Shown in pieces: positions 53,055 through 62,705 of a stretch of 64,000 bases of DNA; within the stretch, counting starts at the first letter, position 1, and each line of letters begins with the position of its first letter. Origin of the DNA: Pseudomonadota bacterium. Lineage in GTDB: Bacteria > Pseudomonadota > Gammaproteobacteria > Burkholderiales > Thiobacillaceae. The position numbers and the translations under genes are program-made. The notes under the pieces were generated by a model. It saw only the letters and a program-made list of their open reading frames with translations. It was not told the origin of the DNA and searched no databases. Location: NCBI GenBank assembly GCA_021847835.1, contig JAJZPR010000005.1, forward strand, positions 62,001 through 126,000. The letters run 5' to 3'.

Positions 53055-53860
53055 CAGGTCAGCCTCCTTCTCAGCCACGCCGAGGCGTAGTCGATGATCA
53101 AAATGGTGGCCAGAATGACCAGGATCAGCGCCGCCGACTGGCCGTAGTCGAACAGGCGCAGGGTGTCATGCAGCGCGAGCCCGATGCCGCCCGCGCCGAC
53201 CAGGCCGAGCACCGAGGCCATGCGCACGTTGCGGTCGAGGATGTACAGGGTGTAACCCAGCGCCTCGCGCAGGATGGACGGCCAGCCGGCGTACATCACC
53301 CGCTGCGGGAAATTCGCGCCGGTGGCGGCCACGCCTTCGCAGACGCCGGGGTCGATGCGCTCCAGGCTTTCGGCGAAGAACTTGCCGAGGAAGCCCGCCG
53401 TGTGCACGCCGAGCGCCAGCGCGCCGGGCAGCGGCCCCAGCCCCAGCGCGGCGACGAAGATCAGGGCGAGCAGCAGGTCGGGCATGGCGCGCATGAAATT
53501 CAGCACCTCGCGGGCGATGCGGTAGGAAACCGCCCCCGGCGCGAAGTTGCGCGCGGCGAGCGGCGCCAGGAAGAATGCCACGACCAGCGCGAACGCCGTG
53601 CCCCAAAGTGCCGTGGCCAGGGTGATACCCATGAGTTCCAGATATCTAGACAAGTCAGAGAAATCCGGCCGGCCGTAGCGGCTGAAATACTCGCCCATGT
53701 CCTCGACGCCGTAAGCGAGGGCCTCGAAGGAGATTTCCAGATCCTGCACGATCAGCCACAGCACGGCGAGCACGGCCGCTGCCCACACCGGCATGAGGTT
53801 GCGCGGTCTGGGCGGCAGCGCGGCCGCCGGCGCGCGCGCTTTCAGTTCATGAATGTTCAT
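53054..53860 (-). CDS. phnE: Phosphonate ABC transporter permease PhnE (second copy)
   Basis: A 268-residue permease with about six helices and the binding-protein-dependent signature ESLERIDPGVCEGVAATGAN. It resembles the upstream PhnE copy and probably forms a heterodimer with it. It abuts phnG as TGATG and overlaps the upstream permease by 4 bp. Confidence 0.93.
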   Translation of the reverse strand: MNIHELKARAPAAALPPRPRNLMPVWAAAVLAVLWLIVQDLEISFEALAYGVEDMGEYFSRYGRPDFSDLSRYLELMGITLATALWGTAFALVVAFFLAPLAARNFAPGAVSYRIAREVLNFMRAMPDLLLALIFVAALGLGPLPGALALGVHTAGFLGKFFAESLERIDPGVCEGVAATGANFPQRVMYAGWPSILREALGYTLYILDRNVRMASVLGLVGAGGIGLALHDTLRLFDYGQSAALILVILATILIIDYASAWLRRRLT

Positions 53861-54687
53861 TTGCTTCTCCCGTGGATGATGCGGCTGCGTAATTGATCGG
53901 AGAGGCGGTCGAGCAGCGTCACCACCAGATAGATGGACAGCGCGATCAGCAGCAGGCGGTCGTACTGGAACAGGCGCATCGACATCACCAGGTCGTAGCC
54001 GATGCCGCCGGCGCCGACCAGACCGAGGATGGCGGCCGCGCGCAGGTTGTGGTCGAGGATGTACATCACGGTGCCGACGAAGTCCGGCAGCGCCTGCGGC
54101 AGCATGGCGAAGAAGCGCACCTGCAGCCAGCCGGCGCCGTGGGCACGCACGCCCTCCACCGCTTTTGGATCCACGACCTCGATGGACTCGGCGAAGAACT
54201 TGCCCATGAAACCCACGGTCACGAAGGCCAGCGCCATGACGCCGGGCAAGGGGCCAAGCCCGACCGCCGACACGAACACCAGCGCCCACACCAGTTCGGG
54301 CAACGCGCGCATCAGGCTCAGCAGGTCGCGCGTGACGCGGTAGACCGCAGGATGCGGCGTGGCGTTGGCGGCGGCCAATATGCCGAGCGGCAGGCTGACG
54401 ACGATGGCAATGGCGGTGGCCAGCACGGTCATCTCGATGGTTTCGAGCATCTTGTCCAGCAGTTGCTGCACGTAGCCCCAGTCGGGCGTGACGAACATCT
54501 GCCCGGCAAACGCGAGCATCCGGCCGATCGAGCCGATCAGGCGGACGAAATCCACCTCCACGACCGGCGCCGTCAGCGCCAGCGCGGCGAGCAGGACCAG
54601 CGTGCCGACGACGAGCGGTAGCGGCGGCAGGCCGCTAGGCGTAGGCCAGCGCAAGGTCAAGGTGGGTGTCATCTTCGATGCCCTCAC
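53857..54687 (-). CDS. phnE: Phosphonate ABC transporter permease PhnE (first copy)
   Basis: A 276-residue permease with helices near 22-42 and 85-108, and the signature ESIEVVDPKAVEGVRAHGAG. It forms the membrane channel with its neighbour, PhnC and PhnD. A second start (MTPTLTL) at 54672 is possible. The gene overlaps the phnC end by 38-53 bp depending on the start. Confidence 0.93.
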   Translation of the reverse strand: MRASKMTPTLTLRWPTPSGLPPLPLVVGTLVLLAALALTAPVVEVDFVRLIGSIGRMLAFAGQMFVTPDWGYVQQLLDKMLETIEMTVLATAIAIVVSLPLGILAAANATPHPAVYRVTRDLLSLMRALPELVWALVFVSAVGLGPLPGVMALAFVTVGFMGKFFAESIEVVDPKAVEGVRAHGAGWLQVRFFAMLPQALPDFVGTVMYILDHNLRAAAILGLVGAGGIGYDLVMSMRLFQYDRLLLIALSIYLVVTLLDRLSDQLRSRIIHGRSK

Positions 54688-55414
54688 GTTGATAAATGGT
54701 GCGCAGCGCCTGCGCCGTCAGTTCGGCGGGCGTACCGTCGAACACCACGCGGCCGCTGTTCATGCCGATGATGCGACCGGCGAAACGCTTGGCCAGATCC
54801 ACCTGGTGCAGGTTGACCACCACGGTGATGCCGTCGCGGTCGCAGATCTCGCGCAACAGGGCCATGATCTCCTCGCTCGACACCGGATCCAGACTCGCCA
54901 CCGGTTCGTCGGCCAGGATCACTTTCGGCCGCTGCGCCAGCGCGCGGGCGATGCCCACCCGCTGCTGCTGCCCGCCGGAGAGCTTGTCGGCCCGGCTCCA
55001 GGCCTTGTCGGTGAGGCCCACGCGCGCCAGGGCTTCGTGCGCGACGTCCAGGTCTTCGCGGCGGAACAGGTAGAACACGCTGCCGACCCAGGAGCGCTGC
55101 GCCAGGCGCCCGGTGAGCACGTTGGTGACGACCGACAGGCGGTCCACCAGGTTGAACTGCTGGAACACCATCGCCACCCGCGAGCGGATGGTGCGCAGGC
55201 TGCGCGCATCGACGGTTTCGCCGTCGATGCGCACCGCGCCTGCGGTGGGCGTTTCCAGCCCGTTCATCAGGCGCAGCAGGGTGGATTTGCCGGCGCCGCT
55301 GGGGCCCAGCACCACGGTGAAACTGCCCGATTGAATCTCCGCGTCGATGCCCTTGAGGGCCTCGAAGCCGTTGGGAAAGCGTTTTGTTGCGGACTGGATG
55401 GAAATCGTGGACAT
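54635..55414 (-). CDS. phnC: Phosphonate ABC transporter ATP-binding protein PhnC
   Basis: A 259-residue ABC ATPase with Walker A GPSGAGKST, signature LSGGQQQRVGIARAL and Walker B VILADEPVASLD. It powers uptake of phosphonates with PhnE and PhnD. It follows phnD across a hairpin-bearing 55-bp spacer and starts after AAGGAG. Length fits (about 260). Confidence 0.95.
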   Translation of the reverse strand: MSTISIQSATKRFPNGFEALKGIDAEIQSGSFTVVLGPSGAGKSTLLRLMNGLETPTAGAVRIDGETVDARSLRTIRSRVAMVFQQFNLVDRLSVVTNVLTGRLAQRSWVGSVFYLFRREDLDVAHEALARVGLTDKAWSRADKLSGGQQQRVGIARALAQRPKVILADEPVASLDPVSSEEIMALLREICDRDGITVVVNLHQVDLAKRFAGRIIGMNSGRVVFDGTPAELTAQALRTIYQREGIEDDTHLDLALAYA

Positions 55415-55432
55415 GCGTTTTTCTCCTTGCGC

Positions 55433-55463
55433 GAGAAAGGCGGGCGCGCGGCCCGCCTTTCTC
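55433..55463. other. Intercistronic hairpin between phnD and phnC
   Basis: GAGAAAGGCGGGC (55433-55445) and GCCCGCCTTTCTC (55451-55463) are perfect inverses around GCGCG. There is no T run in the direction of transcription, so it probably protects or partly terminates the phnD end, allowing more binding protein than ATPase to be made. Confidence 0.75.
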
Positions 55464-55469
55464 TGGGGA

Positions 55470-56342
55470 TTACTTGAGCATCTGCTCTTTCTTCAGGCCG
55501 AGTTCCTTCACCATGTCGCGGATCATCTGGTAGTCCTTGGGGCCGACGGCGACGTAGTGGCTCAGGTTGCCGTAGCCCGTGACCTTGATTTCCTTGTGGG
55601 CGTTGAGGATGGCGTCCTGGATCTTCTTCTTGGTCGCCGCGGGCAGGTCCTTCCGGTACACCAGCGGCGAGCCGGGCAGCGGATCGGATTCCTTGACCAC
55701 GCAGTTGGTCTCTTTGCTGATAAGGCCCTTGGCCAGCATCTTCTCGTAGGTGATGTCATTGTCGGCGGCGGCGTCCACGGTCTTGTTCTTGACCGCGAGT
55801 TCGGCGGCGTCGTGCGAGCCGGAATAGGTGAACTTGCCGAAGAACTGCTGCGGCATCATGCCGGTTTCCTTCTTGACCATGTAGGTGGGCATCAGGCCGC
55901 CCGAAGTCGAGGCCGGATCGACGAAGGCCACGCTCTTGCCCTTGAGGTCCTTGATCGACTTGATGCCGGAATCGCAGGGCGCGATGAACAGGCTCTTGTA
56001 GGTGTGCGAAGTGCTGCCCTCGCGGATGCCGACGGCGAAGGCTTCGGCGCCGGCTTCCTGCTCGGCGAGGTAATAGGACAGCGGGCCGAACCAGGCGACG
56101 TCGACGCGCTTCTTCTTCATGCCTTCGATGACGCCGGAATAGTCGGTGGCGGTGTAGACCTTCACCTTCTGGCCCAGCTTCTTCTCCAGGTGGGCGCGCA
56201 TGGGCTCGAACTTGGCGACCATTTCCTCGTTGTTTTCGGCCGGAATGAGGCCCATGACGAGGTCGCGCGCCTGGGCGGAAACGGCGGTCAGGGAAAGGGC
56301 CAGCGCCAGCGCGCTTGCCCGGAAAGTGTGTTTCACATACAT
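55470..56342 (-). CDS. phnD: Phosphonate ABC transporter substrate-binding protein PhnD
   Basis: A 290-residue periplasmic protein with a signal peptide (cleavage near AQARD, about residue 25). It has the ligand-site stretches VDVAWFGPLSYYLAEQE and VDPASTSGGLMPTYM of PhnD. It delivers phosphonates to the PhnE permeases. First structural gene after phnF, preceded by TAAGG-type spacing. Length fits (about 290-340). Confidence 0.95.
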   Translation of the reverse strand: MYVKHTFRASALALALSLTAVSAQARDLVMGLIPAENNEEMVAKFEPMRAHLEKKLGQKVKVYTATDYSGVIEGMKKKRVDVAWFGPLSYYLAEQEAGAEAFAVGIREGSTSHTYKSLFIAPCDSGIKSIKDLKGKSVAFVDPASTSGGLMPTYMVKKETGMMPQQFFGKFTYSGSHDAAELAVKNKTVDAAADNDITYEKMLAKGLISKETNCVVKESDPLPGSPLVYRKDLPAATKKKIQDAILNAHKEIKVTGYGNLSHYVAVGPKDYQMIRDMVKELGLKKEQMLK

Positions 56343-56377
56343 TGCAGTTGCTCCCGTAAGGTTGATCAAGAAACAGG

Positions 56378-57106
56378 TCAAGGATTGATGCGCAGTTGGA
56401 TCCGGTCGGCGCGAAACCGGGTCAGGGCGTATTCGAGCGGGGTACCGTCCCGTTCGTCTACATTGACGCTTTTGACCCGCAGCACGGGCTGGTTCTGGGC
56501 CATGCCCAGCAGCGAGGCATCGTCGCCTTGCGGGAGCGCCGCGCTCACCAGGCTTTCGATGCGGCGCAGCTTGAGCCCGTGGCGGGCGGCCAGATGCTCG
56601 TGCAGCGAGCCGCCGGCGTAGTCGGCCAGGCCGTCGGGAAAAGCCCGCTGCGGCAGGAAATGGGAAATCACGCAAATGGGCCGGTCGTCGGCCAGGCGCA
56701 GCGACTCGATCCAGACGACCGGATCGTTCTCGGCCAGGCGCAGCCGCGCGGCCACGCCGCCGCGCGCCGGAATCGCCAGCTTGCGCAGGATGCGGTTGCC
56801 CGCGGTCTTGCCCAGCGACTCGAAGGTTTCGGTGAAGCGGGTGCCGCTGCCCAGCACGTAATCGGCGGGTGCGTCGAGCACGAAGGTGCCGCGGCCGTGG
56901 CGGCGTTCGAGCAGGCCTTCGGAGACCAGGTCGTCGACCGCGCGGCGGACGGTGTGGCGGTTGACGCCGAAGCGCTCCGCCAGCTCGTTTTCCGAGGGCA
57001 GGCACGCGCCCGGCGATAGGAAGGACGCGATTTCTTCCTTGAGCAGCCTGGCGATCTGGCTGTAGATCGCTTCGCCGCCATTCCGTTGCAGTGCCACCAG
57101 ACTCAT
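56378..57106 (-). CDS. phnF: GntR/HutC-family phosphonate regulator PhnF
   Basis: A 242-residue regulator with an N-terminal winged helix (ERFGVNRHTVRRAVDDLVSE, about 44-63) and a C-terminal UTRA ligand domain (about 85-240). HutC-type proteins repress transport genes until a small effector binds. It is first in the operon, so it probably represses its own promoter, where an inverted repeat overlaps its start codon. It lies 35 bp before phnD. Confidence 0.93.
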   Translation of the reverse strand: MSLVALQRNGGEAIYSQIARLLKEEIASFLSPGACLPSENELAERFGVNRHTVRRAVDDLVSEGLLERRHGRGTFVLDAPADYVLGSGTRFTETFESLGKTAGNRILRKLAIPARGGVAARLRLAENDPVVWIESLRLADDRPICVISHFLPQRAFPDGLADYAGGSLHEHLAARHGLKLRRIESLVSAALPQGDDASLLGMAQNQPVLRVKSVNVDERDGTPLEYALTRFRADRIQLRINP

Positions 57107-57145
57107 CTAGACATCCCGACATTAAATTTGCGGGAAGTCTAGATG
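57104..57145. promoter_or_regulatory. Inverted repeat at the phnF start, probable PhnF operator
   Basis: CATCTAGACATCCCG (57104-57118) and CGGGAAGTCTAGATG (57131-57145) are inverses with one mismatch around a 12-bp AT-rich spacer. Each arm contains ATCTAGAC, close to the HutC-type site GTxTAxAC. The left arm includes the phnF start codon and the right arm overlaps the likely -10 (TAGACT at 57136-57141, minus strand). Confidence 0.75.
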
Positions 57146-57149
57146 CCTA

Positions 57150-57169
57150 ATGTGACGAGAAAATGACGG
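57150..57169 (-). promoter_or_regulatory. Pho box upstream of phnF
   Basis: The minus strand reads CCGTCATTTTCTCGTCACAT: two CGTCA half-sites 11 bp apart, close to the PhoB consensus CTGTCATAAATCTGTCACAT. It lies 8-9 bp before the probable -10 element TAGACT, the standard spacing at which PhoB replaces the -35. PhoB itself is encoded 5.5 kb away in this window. Confidence 0.75.
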
Positions 57170-57256
57170 AGGATGCTTCTATGCCGGAAAGCCCGGGCAA
57201 GGGCGACAGGCGAGAGGTTTAGGGGCGGTGACGCAAGAGACTGGCGGACCGCAAGG

Positions 57257-57871
57257 CTACGCCGCCTGTGGCAGGATTTCCTTCAGCAGCGGCAGGGTGA
57301 TGCGCCGCTTGTGTTCGAGGCTGTAGCGGTCGAGCGCTTCGACGATCTGCAACAGTTGGCCAAGATTGCGGCTGGCGCGGGTGAGCAGCCAGGCGGCGAT
57401 GGCGGGGTCGAGGTCGAAGCCGAGGTCGAGGGCGTGCTTCACGAGCGCGGCCTGCATGTCTGCGTCGCTCAGGGGGTGGAGGCGGTAGACGAGGCCCCAG
57501 CCCAGGCGGGTGCGCAGGTCTTCGCGCAGCTTCAATCCGGCGGGCGCGTTCTCGCCGGCGGCGACGAAGCGCTGCCCGGCGGCTCTGGCGCGGTTATAGG
57601 CGTCGAAGGCGGCGATCTGTGCGGCCTCGTCCAGGGGGCCGATGTCGTCGAACACAGCGATGCCCGGCGCTTCCGCCGCCAGCGCATCGAGCAGGTGGGT
57701 CTTGCCGCTGCCGGGCGGGCCCCATATATATAAGGCAGTCTCGGCGGTTTCGCCTTCCAGCCATTTCCTGAGATGGTCGAGCAGTTCCCGGTTGGGGCCG
57801 GGGATGAAATTGTCCAGGGTGGGCCGGGCGGCGGGCCGGATGTCGAGCAGCAGCTGTTGCATGGCCGACAT
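57257..57871 (-). CDS. hda: DnaA regulatory inactivator Hda-like protein
   Basis: A 204-residue AAA+ protein. It has a clamp-binding-like start (MQQLLLDI), Walker [12 protein letters not shown] (about 50-60) and an acidic Walker B region ([12 protein letters not shown]). It lacks the DnaA DNA-binding domain. Hda with the clamp promotes DnaA-ATP hydrolysis and prevents over-initiation. Shorter than E. coli Hda (about 235). A second Met lies three codons in. Confidence 0.88.
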   Translation of the reverse strand: MSAMQQLLLDIRPAARPTLDNFIPGPNRELLDHLRKWLEGETAETALYIWGPPGSGKTHLLDALAAEAPGIAVFDDIGPLDEAAQIAAFDAYNRARAAGQRFVAAGENAPAGLKLREDLRTRLGWGLVYRLHPLSDADMQAALVKHALDLGFDLDPAIAAWLLTRASRNLGQLLQIVEALDRYSLEHKRRITLPLLKEILPQAA

Positions 57872-57943
57872 TATCCCGAAAATTCCGGTTTACATGACGG
57901 GCAAGGCGGCTTAAATTCGCTGATCCGATTGGAAGAAGTAGCC

Positions 57944-59005
57944 ATGCAGTCCAGTGCCTTACAGTTTATGAAACAGATCAGCGTGCCGCCCATCGTGGAA
58001 GAGCGGCTGGATGATGCCGAGCGCGCCGCGCTCAAGGCCGAGATCAAGGCCTTGATGAAGCAGCAGGACGCGGTGCTGGTGGCGCATTACTACACCAACG
58101 CCGATCTGCAGGACCTGGCCGAGGAAACCGGCGGCAAGGTGTCGGATTCGCTGGAAATGGCGCGCTTCGGCCATGCCCATCCGGCCAGGACCATCATCGT
58201 GGCCGGGGTGCGCTTCATGGGCGAAACCGCCAAGATCCTCAACCCGGAAAAGCGCGTGCTGATGCCGACTTTGGAGGCGGAATGCTCGCTCGACCTGTCC
58301 TGCCCGGCCAAGGAATTTTCCGAGTTCTGCGACCAGCATCCCGACCGCACCGTGGTGGTGTATTCCAATACCAGCGCCGCGGTGAAGGCGCGCGCCGACT
58401 GGGTGGTGACTTCCAGCATTGCGGTCAAGCTGGCCAAGTATTTGCACGCGCGCGGCGAGAAGCTGTTGTGGGCGCCGGATAGACACCTGGGCCGCTACGT
58501 GCAGCAGGTGAGCGGCGCCGACATGCTGCTGTGGGAAGGCAGTTGCGTGGTGCACGAGGCTTTCCAGGCCGACGCGCTGATACGCCTGAAAAAACTGCAT
58601 CCCGAGGCTGCCGTGCTGGTGCACCCAGAGTCGCCAGAAGATGTGATCGCGCTCGCCGACGTGGTGGGCTCGACTACCCAGATCATCGAGGCAGCGAAGA
58701 ATCTGCCCAACCGCGAATTCATCGTCGCCACCGACAACGGCATTTTCCACAAGATGCACGAAGAAGCCCCCGGCAAGGTGCTGATCGAAGCACCCACCAG
58801 CGGCCATGGCGCCACCTGCCTCTCCTGCGCGCACTGCCCGTGGATGGCGATGAACGGGCTCAGGCATCTCAAACAGGTACTGGAAACCGGCGCCAATGAA
58901 ATCCACATCGATGAGGACATCCGGCGCAAAGCGGTCGTTCCCATCGAACGCATGCTCGACTTCGCCGCCAAGATGAAGGCCGGGGTTATTTCAGATATCG
59001 ATTGA
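57944..59005 (+). CDS. nadA: Quinolinate synthase NadA
   Basis: A 353-residue NadA. It has [20 protein letters not shown] at the N-terminus and the 4Fe-4S cysteines in [10 protein letters not shown]-like and [10 protein letters not shown] segments. It condenses iminoaspartate with DHAP to quinolinate for NAD. The ATG at 57944 fits family length. Its 3' end overlaps the convergent DUF2238 gene by 20 bp. Confidence 0.95.
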   Translation: MQSSALQFMKQISVPPIVEERLDDAERAALKAEIKALMKQQDAVLVAHYYTNADLQDLAEETGGKVSDSLEMARFGHAHPARTIIVAGVRFMGETAKILNPEKRVLMPTLEAECSLDLSCPAKEFSEFCDQHPDRTVVVYSNTSAAVKARADWVVTSSIAVKLAKYLHARGEKLLWAPDRHLGRYVQQVSGADMLLWEGSCVVHEAFQADALIRLKKLHPEAAVLVHPESPEDVIALADVVGSTTQIIEAAKNLPNREFIVATDNGIFHKMHEEAPGKVLIEAPTSGHGATCLSCAHCPWMAMNGLRHLKQVLETGANEIHIDEDIRRKAVVPIERMLDFAAKMKAGVISDID

Positions 59006-59600
59006 GCTGGCGGTCGTGCCAGCCTGACAGCAGCAACTGCGAAACCAGGCCGCCGGTCAGTGCCAGCAGCATGTCCCATTGCGTGTCCCAGATGTCGCCC
59101 TGGGTGGCAAGGAATTCGTCAGCTTCGGCGCCATACAAGAGTGCCGCCCACCATTCGATGAATTCGTAGGTGGCGGACACCGCCAGCACCACACAGCTCA
59201 CCAGGAAAAACAGCCAGCCGCCGGGTTTGAGCGGCGACAGCCGGACGAGAATTTCGCGCGCAAGAATGGCGGGCACGAAACCCTGGGCCAAGTGACCAAT
59301 GCGGTCGTAGTGGTTGCGCGAAAAGTCGAACAAGTCCTGTATCCAGAAACCCAATGGCATGCGCGAATAAGTGTAGTGTCCGCCCAGCATCAGCACCAGG
59401 CCATGGAAGAACAGCAGGCCATACAGGAGCGGCGTGAGCGGGAAGGTTTTGCGGGTGAAATACAGGATGGGCAGCGCGATCAGCACCGGCATGACTTCCA
59501 TCCACCAGGTGAGGCGGTCGTAAGGGTCGATGCCGGAAGCGACGAGCGCGGCCAGCGTGGCCAGCAGTAGAGCGGTCAACCGGGTTGACCGCTGCGTCAT
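58986..59600 (-). CDS. DUF2238 (YjdF-like) membrane protein
   Basis: A 204-residue protein with five to six hydrophobic helices. Characteristic stretches are [38 protein letters not shown] and [15 protein letters not shown], followed by [16 protein letters not shown]. The family is predicted to be integral membrane, without a known function. It overlaps ubiB by 4 bp and nadA tail to tail. Confidence 0.85.
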   Translation of the reverse strand: MTQRSTRLTALLLATLAALVASGIDPYDRLTWWMEVMPVLIALPILYFTRKTFPLTPLLYGLLFFHGLVLMLGGHYTYSRMPLGFWIQDLFDFSRNHYDRIGHLAQGFVPAILAREILVRLSPLKPGGWLFFLVSCVVLAVSATYEFIEWWAALLYGAEADEFLATQGDIWDTQWDMLLALTGGLVSQLLLSGWHDRQLNRYLK

Positions 59601-61126
59601 CTGATCCAGCCGACCAGGGCGAAGGCCGCGACAACCACTACTGCGGCCAGCGCGATGCGCTCGATCCGGCGCTGGCGCGCCTCAAGATCCCTGATCTGTG
59701 CCTGCAGTTCGCTGTCTTTCGCCGGGCGCGACAGGAAGGCGTGGGTCAGGCGCGGCAGCTGCGGCAGCACGCGTGCCCATTCCGGCGCTTCTTCCTTCAT
59801 GCGCCGCACCAGGCCGCGCCAGCCGAGCTGCTCGCTCATCCAGCGCTCGAGATAGGGTTTTCCGGTCTTCCACAAATCTAGGTCCGGGTCGAGCTGCCGG
59901 CCCAGGCCCTCGATTTGCAGCAAGGTCTTTTGCAGCAGCACCAGTTGTGGCTGGATTTCGACGTTGAAGCGCCGCGACATGGCGAACAGGCGCATCAGCA
60001 GATGGCCGAAGGAAATGTCCTTGATCGGTTTGTCGAAATAGGGCTCGCAGCAGGCGCGCACGGCGGCTTCGAGCTCCTCCACCCGCGTATTCGCCGGCAC
60101 CCAGCCGGATTCGATGTGGGCCTCGGCGAAGCGCTTGTAGTCGCGGCGGAAGGCGGCGAGGAAGTTGATGGCGAGGTAGTTCTTGTCCACCTCGGACAAG
60201 GTGCCGCAGATGCCGAAATCCACCGCCAGGTATTTGCCCCTGTCGGGCCCCTCGGTGCCGACGAAGATGTTGCCGGGGTGCATGTCGGCATGGAAGAAGC
60301 CGTCGCGGAACACCTGGGTGAAGAAGATTTCCACGCCGTTCCTGGCCAGGCGCGGGATGTCCACGCCGGCCGCGCGCAAGGCGGTCACCTGGCTGATGGG
60401 CAGGCCGTGGATGCGTTCCATCACCATGACCGATTCGCGGCAGTAATCGAAGTGCACCTCGGGCACGCGCATGAGCGGCGAGTGCTCGAAATTGCGCTTC
60501 AGCAGCGCGGCATTGGAGGCTTCGCGCATGAGGTCGAGTTCGTCGGCCAGGGTCTTGCGGAACTCGTCCACCACCTCGCGCGGACGCAGGCGCTTGCCGT
60601 CGGCGAAGAGCTTTTCGATCAGCAGCGCGCCGGCGTCGAGCAGGCCGAGGTCGTGCTCGATGATGCGCGAGATGCCGGGGCGCAGCACCTTGACCGCGAC
60701 CGGGCGGCCGTCGTGCAGCATGGCGAAATGCACCTGCGCCACCGAAGCCGAGGCCACCGGCGTCGGGTCGAATTCCGCGAATACCTTTTGCCAGGGCTTG
60801 CCGTAGGCGGCATTGAGTTCGCGCTCGACCTGGGCGAAGGGATAAGGCGGCACGCGGTCCTGTAACAGCGCCAGCTCGTCGGCGATGTCGTCGGGCAGGA
60901 GATCGCGGCGCGTGGACAGCATCTGCCCGAACTTGACGAACAGCGGACCCAATGACTCCAGCGCCAGGCGCAGGCGCTCGCCGCGCGCTCGGGAGAAATC
61001 GCGCCAGAAGAACAGCCCGCGCGCGAGCGGCCTGAGCCAGCGGGTGCGGGCGTGGCCGAGCAGGAAATCGTCCAGGCCGTAACGGATGCCCACGCGCACG
61101 ATCGTGAGCAGGCGCAGCAGCTTCAT
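59597..61126 (-). CDS. ubiB: Ubiquinone biosynthesis accessory kinase-like protein UbiB
   Basis: A 509-residue ABC1-family atypical kinase. The family KxGQ motif is in [17 protein letters not shown], followed by [33 protein letters not shown] and AVDFGICG. Two C-terminal helices anchor it in the membrane. UbiB has ATPase activity needed for ubiquinone assembly with UbiJ and UbiK. It lies in a ubiE-ubiJ-ubiB run, with an 8-mer repeat element before it. Confidence 0.95.
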   Translation of the reverse strand: MKLLRLLTIVRVGIRYGLDDFLLGHARTRWLRPLARGLFFWRDFSRARGERLRLALESLGPLFVKFGQMLSTRRDLLPDDIADELALLQDRVPPYPFAQVERELNAAYGKPWQKVFAEFDPTPVASASVAQVHFAMLHDGRPVAVKVLRPGISRIIEHDLGLLDAGALLIEKLFADGKRLRPREVVDEFRKTLADELDLMREASNAALLKRNFEHSPLMRVPEVHFDYCRESVMVMERIHGLPISQVTALRAAGVDIPRLARNGVEIFFTQVFRDGFFHADMHPGNIFVGTEGPDRGKYLAVDFGICGTLSEVDKNYLAINFLAAFRRDYKRFAEAHIESGWVPANTRVEELEAAVRACCEPYFDKPIKDISFGHLLMRLFAMSRRFNVEIQPQLVLLQKTLLQIEGLGRQLDPDLDLWKTGKPYLERWMSEQLGWRGLVRRMKEEAPEWARVLPQLPRLTHAFLSRPAKDSELQAQIRDLEARQRRIERIALAAVVVVAAFALVGWIR

Positions 61127-61143
61127 CCTGAAAAGCCCATTTT

Positions 61144-61280
61144 CAACGCAGAGACGCAGAGACGCAGAGCAAGGCCAATTGAGTCGCGGTATCCAGGGCC
61201 ATCACCAAACGGATGGGCATCAGAAAATCTGCAGCAGATTGGCTTATTGAATTTCTCTGTGTCTCTGCGTCTCTGCGTTG
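61144..61280. repeat. Octamer inverted-repeat element D1 (ubiJ-ubiB spacer)
   Basis: Three CGCAGAGA units (61147-61169) on the left are mirrored by CTCTGTGTCTCTGCGTCTC and CTGCGTTG on the right (61254-61280). About 85 bp of single-copy sequence lies between. The architecture is like the A-C elements but the unit is 8 bp. Confidence 0.85.
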
Positions 61281-61292
61281 AAGCTTTCTGGT

Positions 61293-61868
61293 TCATGCTG
61301 TTTTTTCCAGGCGCGCCAGACGCGCTTCCAGGCGCGCGGCATCGTCGCGCAGTTGGTCGACTTCGCGGTTGAAGCGCTCGATGTCGACGCGGCTCGCCAG
61401 CATGGGCGACTCCTCCACCGCGTATTCGGCGAAGGCGCGCGCGGCATCTTCTGTCGCCTGTTTCATCCAGCCGCCGAAGGCGCGGCCGGTTTCGGCCATG
61501 CGAAAGCCCATGACCGGGCCGAACAGGCGGGACAATTCCGCTTCGGCATCGAGATCGAGTTGCTGGAAGGCATCGTTGAAGGCGGACAGCAGATCCGCGT
61601 CGCCCTCGGTGCGCAGCTCGCGGAAGGCCGCCTTGCCTTTTTCCGGGATGCGGAGCAGGACATCGGGAGTAATGAAGATGCTTGCCTCGGCAGCCGTTTC
61701 GGGGGCGAGGTGCAGGCCGCCGGCCTCGTCGATCCGCAAATGCACGCGGAACAGGGCCATATCCAGCGCCAGCGTGCGCCCGGCGTGCCTGGCGAGCAGA
61801 TCGCGCGCGCCGGGCGTCTGCGTGAACAGGCGGTTCAGTCCGCCGGTGATCAGCTGCTCGGCGATCAA
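61293..61868 (-). CDS. ubiJ: Ubiquinone biosynthesis accessory factor UbiJ (SCP2 domain)
   Basis: A 191-residue protein with an SCP2 sterol-carrier-like domain (about 20-120) and a C-terminal coiled coil ([18 protein letters not shown]). UbiJ binds lipids and ubiquinone intermediates in the Ubi complex. The start is TTG at 61868, overlapping the ubiE stop as TTTTGA; no ATG gives a full SCP2 domain. It sits in the conserved ubiE-ubiJ-ubiB order. Confidence 0.87.
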   Translation of the reverse strand: MIAEQLITGGLNRLFTQTPGARDLLARHAGRTLALDMALFRVHLRIDEAGGLHLAPETAAEASIFITPDVLLRIPEKGKAAFRELRTEGDADLLSAFNDAFQQLDLDAEAELSRLFGPVMGFRMAETGRAFGGWMKQATEDAARAFAEYAVEESPMLASRVDIERFNREVDQLRDDAARLEARLARLEKTA

Positions 61869-62605
61869 AACTTGTAGCCCCTGTGCAAGGCCACCACGCC
61901 CGCGGTGAGGTTGTGGTAGGTCACGCGCTCGAAGCCCGCGGATTCCATCATGGCCTTGAGTTCCTCCTGGCCTGGGTGCATGCGGATGGATTCGGCAAGA
62001 TAGCGGTAGCTGTCCGCATCCTGGGTGATGAGCTCGCCCATTTTCGGCAGCACCTTGAAGGAGTAGGCGTCGTAGAAGGGTTCGAGCGGCTTCCACACCT
62101 TGGAGAATTCCAGCACCAGCAGGCGGCCGCCCGGCTTCAGCACGCGGTACATTTCCGCCAGCGCCACGTCCTTGTGCGTCATGTTGCGCAGGCCGAAGGA
62201 CACGCACACGCAGTCGAAATGATTGTCGGGGAAGGGCAGCTTTTCCGCGTCGCACTGCGCCACCGGGGTGATCGTGCCCTCGTTCAGCAGGCGGTTCCTG
62301 CCTTCGTTGAGCATGGAATGGTTGATGTCGGTGAGCACGACCTGACCGGCCCTGCCGACTTCCTTCAAAAAGAGCCGGGTCATGTCGCCGGTGCCGCCGG
62401 CAATGTCCAGTACCTTCTGCCCGGGCCTGAGGCCGGCCTGGCCTATGGCGAAACGCTTCCACAGCCGATGCATGCCGCCCGACATGAGGTCGTTCATCAA
62501 GTCGTAGCGGCGCGCGACGGAGTGGAAGACCTCGGCGACCTTGGCGGCCTTTTCCGACTCGGCAACGGTCTTGAAGCCGAAATGTGTGGTGTTTTTCTCG
62601 TCCAT
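61865..62605 (-). CDS. ubiE: Ubiquinone/menaquinone C-methyltransferase UbiE
   Basis: A 246-residue SAM methyltransferase. Motifs are [19 protein letters not shown], the SAM motif [10 protein letters not shown] and the C-terminal [14 protein letters not shown], which is diagnostic. It methylates demethylubiquinol/demethylmenaquinol. It is divergent from phoB with 100 bp between starts. Confidence 0.96.
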   Translation of the reverse strand: MDEKNTTHFGFKTVAESEKAAKVAEVFHSVARRYDLMNDLMSGGMHRLWKRFAIGQAGLRPGQKVLDIAGGTGDMTRLFLKEVGRAGQVVLTDINHSMLNEGRNRLLNEGTITPVAQCDAEKLPFPDNHFDCVCVSFGLRNMTHKDVALAEMYRVLKPGGRLLVLEFSKVWKPLEPFYDAYSFKVLPKMGELITQDADSYRYLAESIRMHPGQEELKAMMESAGFERVTYHNLTAGVVALHRGYKF

Positions 62606-62640
62606 TTGGCCATTCTACCCGAGAGGAAGGCTTGTTCATT

Positions 62641-62674
62641 CTGTCACAAAGCTGTCATTTTGGCGTCATACTAT
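62641..62674 (+). promoter_or_regulatory. Pho box and -10 element of phoB
   Basis: CTGTCACAAAGCTGTCAT matches the PhoB consensus, and a third half-site CGTCA follows so that half-sites begin at 62642, 62653 and 62664, each 11 bp apart. TACTAT at 62669-62674 is a suitable -10. PhoB should therefore activate its own gene when phosphate is low. Confidence 0.85.
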
Positions 62675-62705
62675 GTTCGAGGATTGAATAGACAGGAGCC
62701 TGAAC

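Noticed and set aside
57170-57256. Extra small gene between phnF and hda
   Set aside because: No frame with a ribosome site or recognisable product; the zone is promoter and 3' end sequence.
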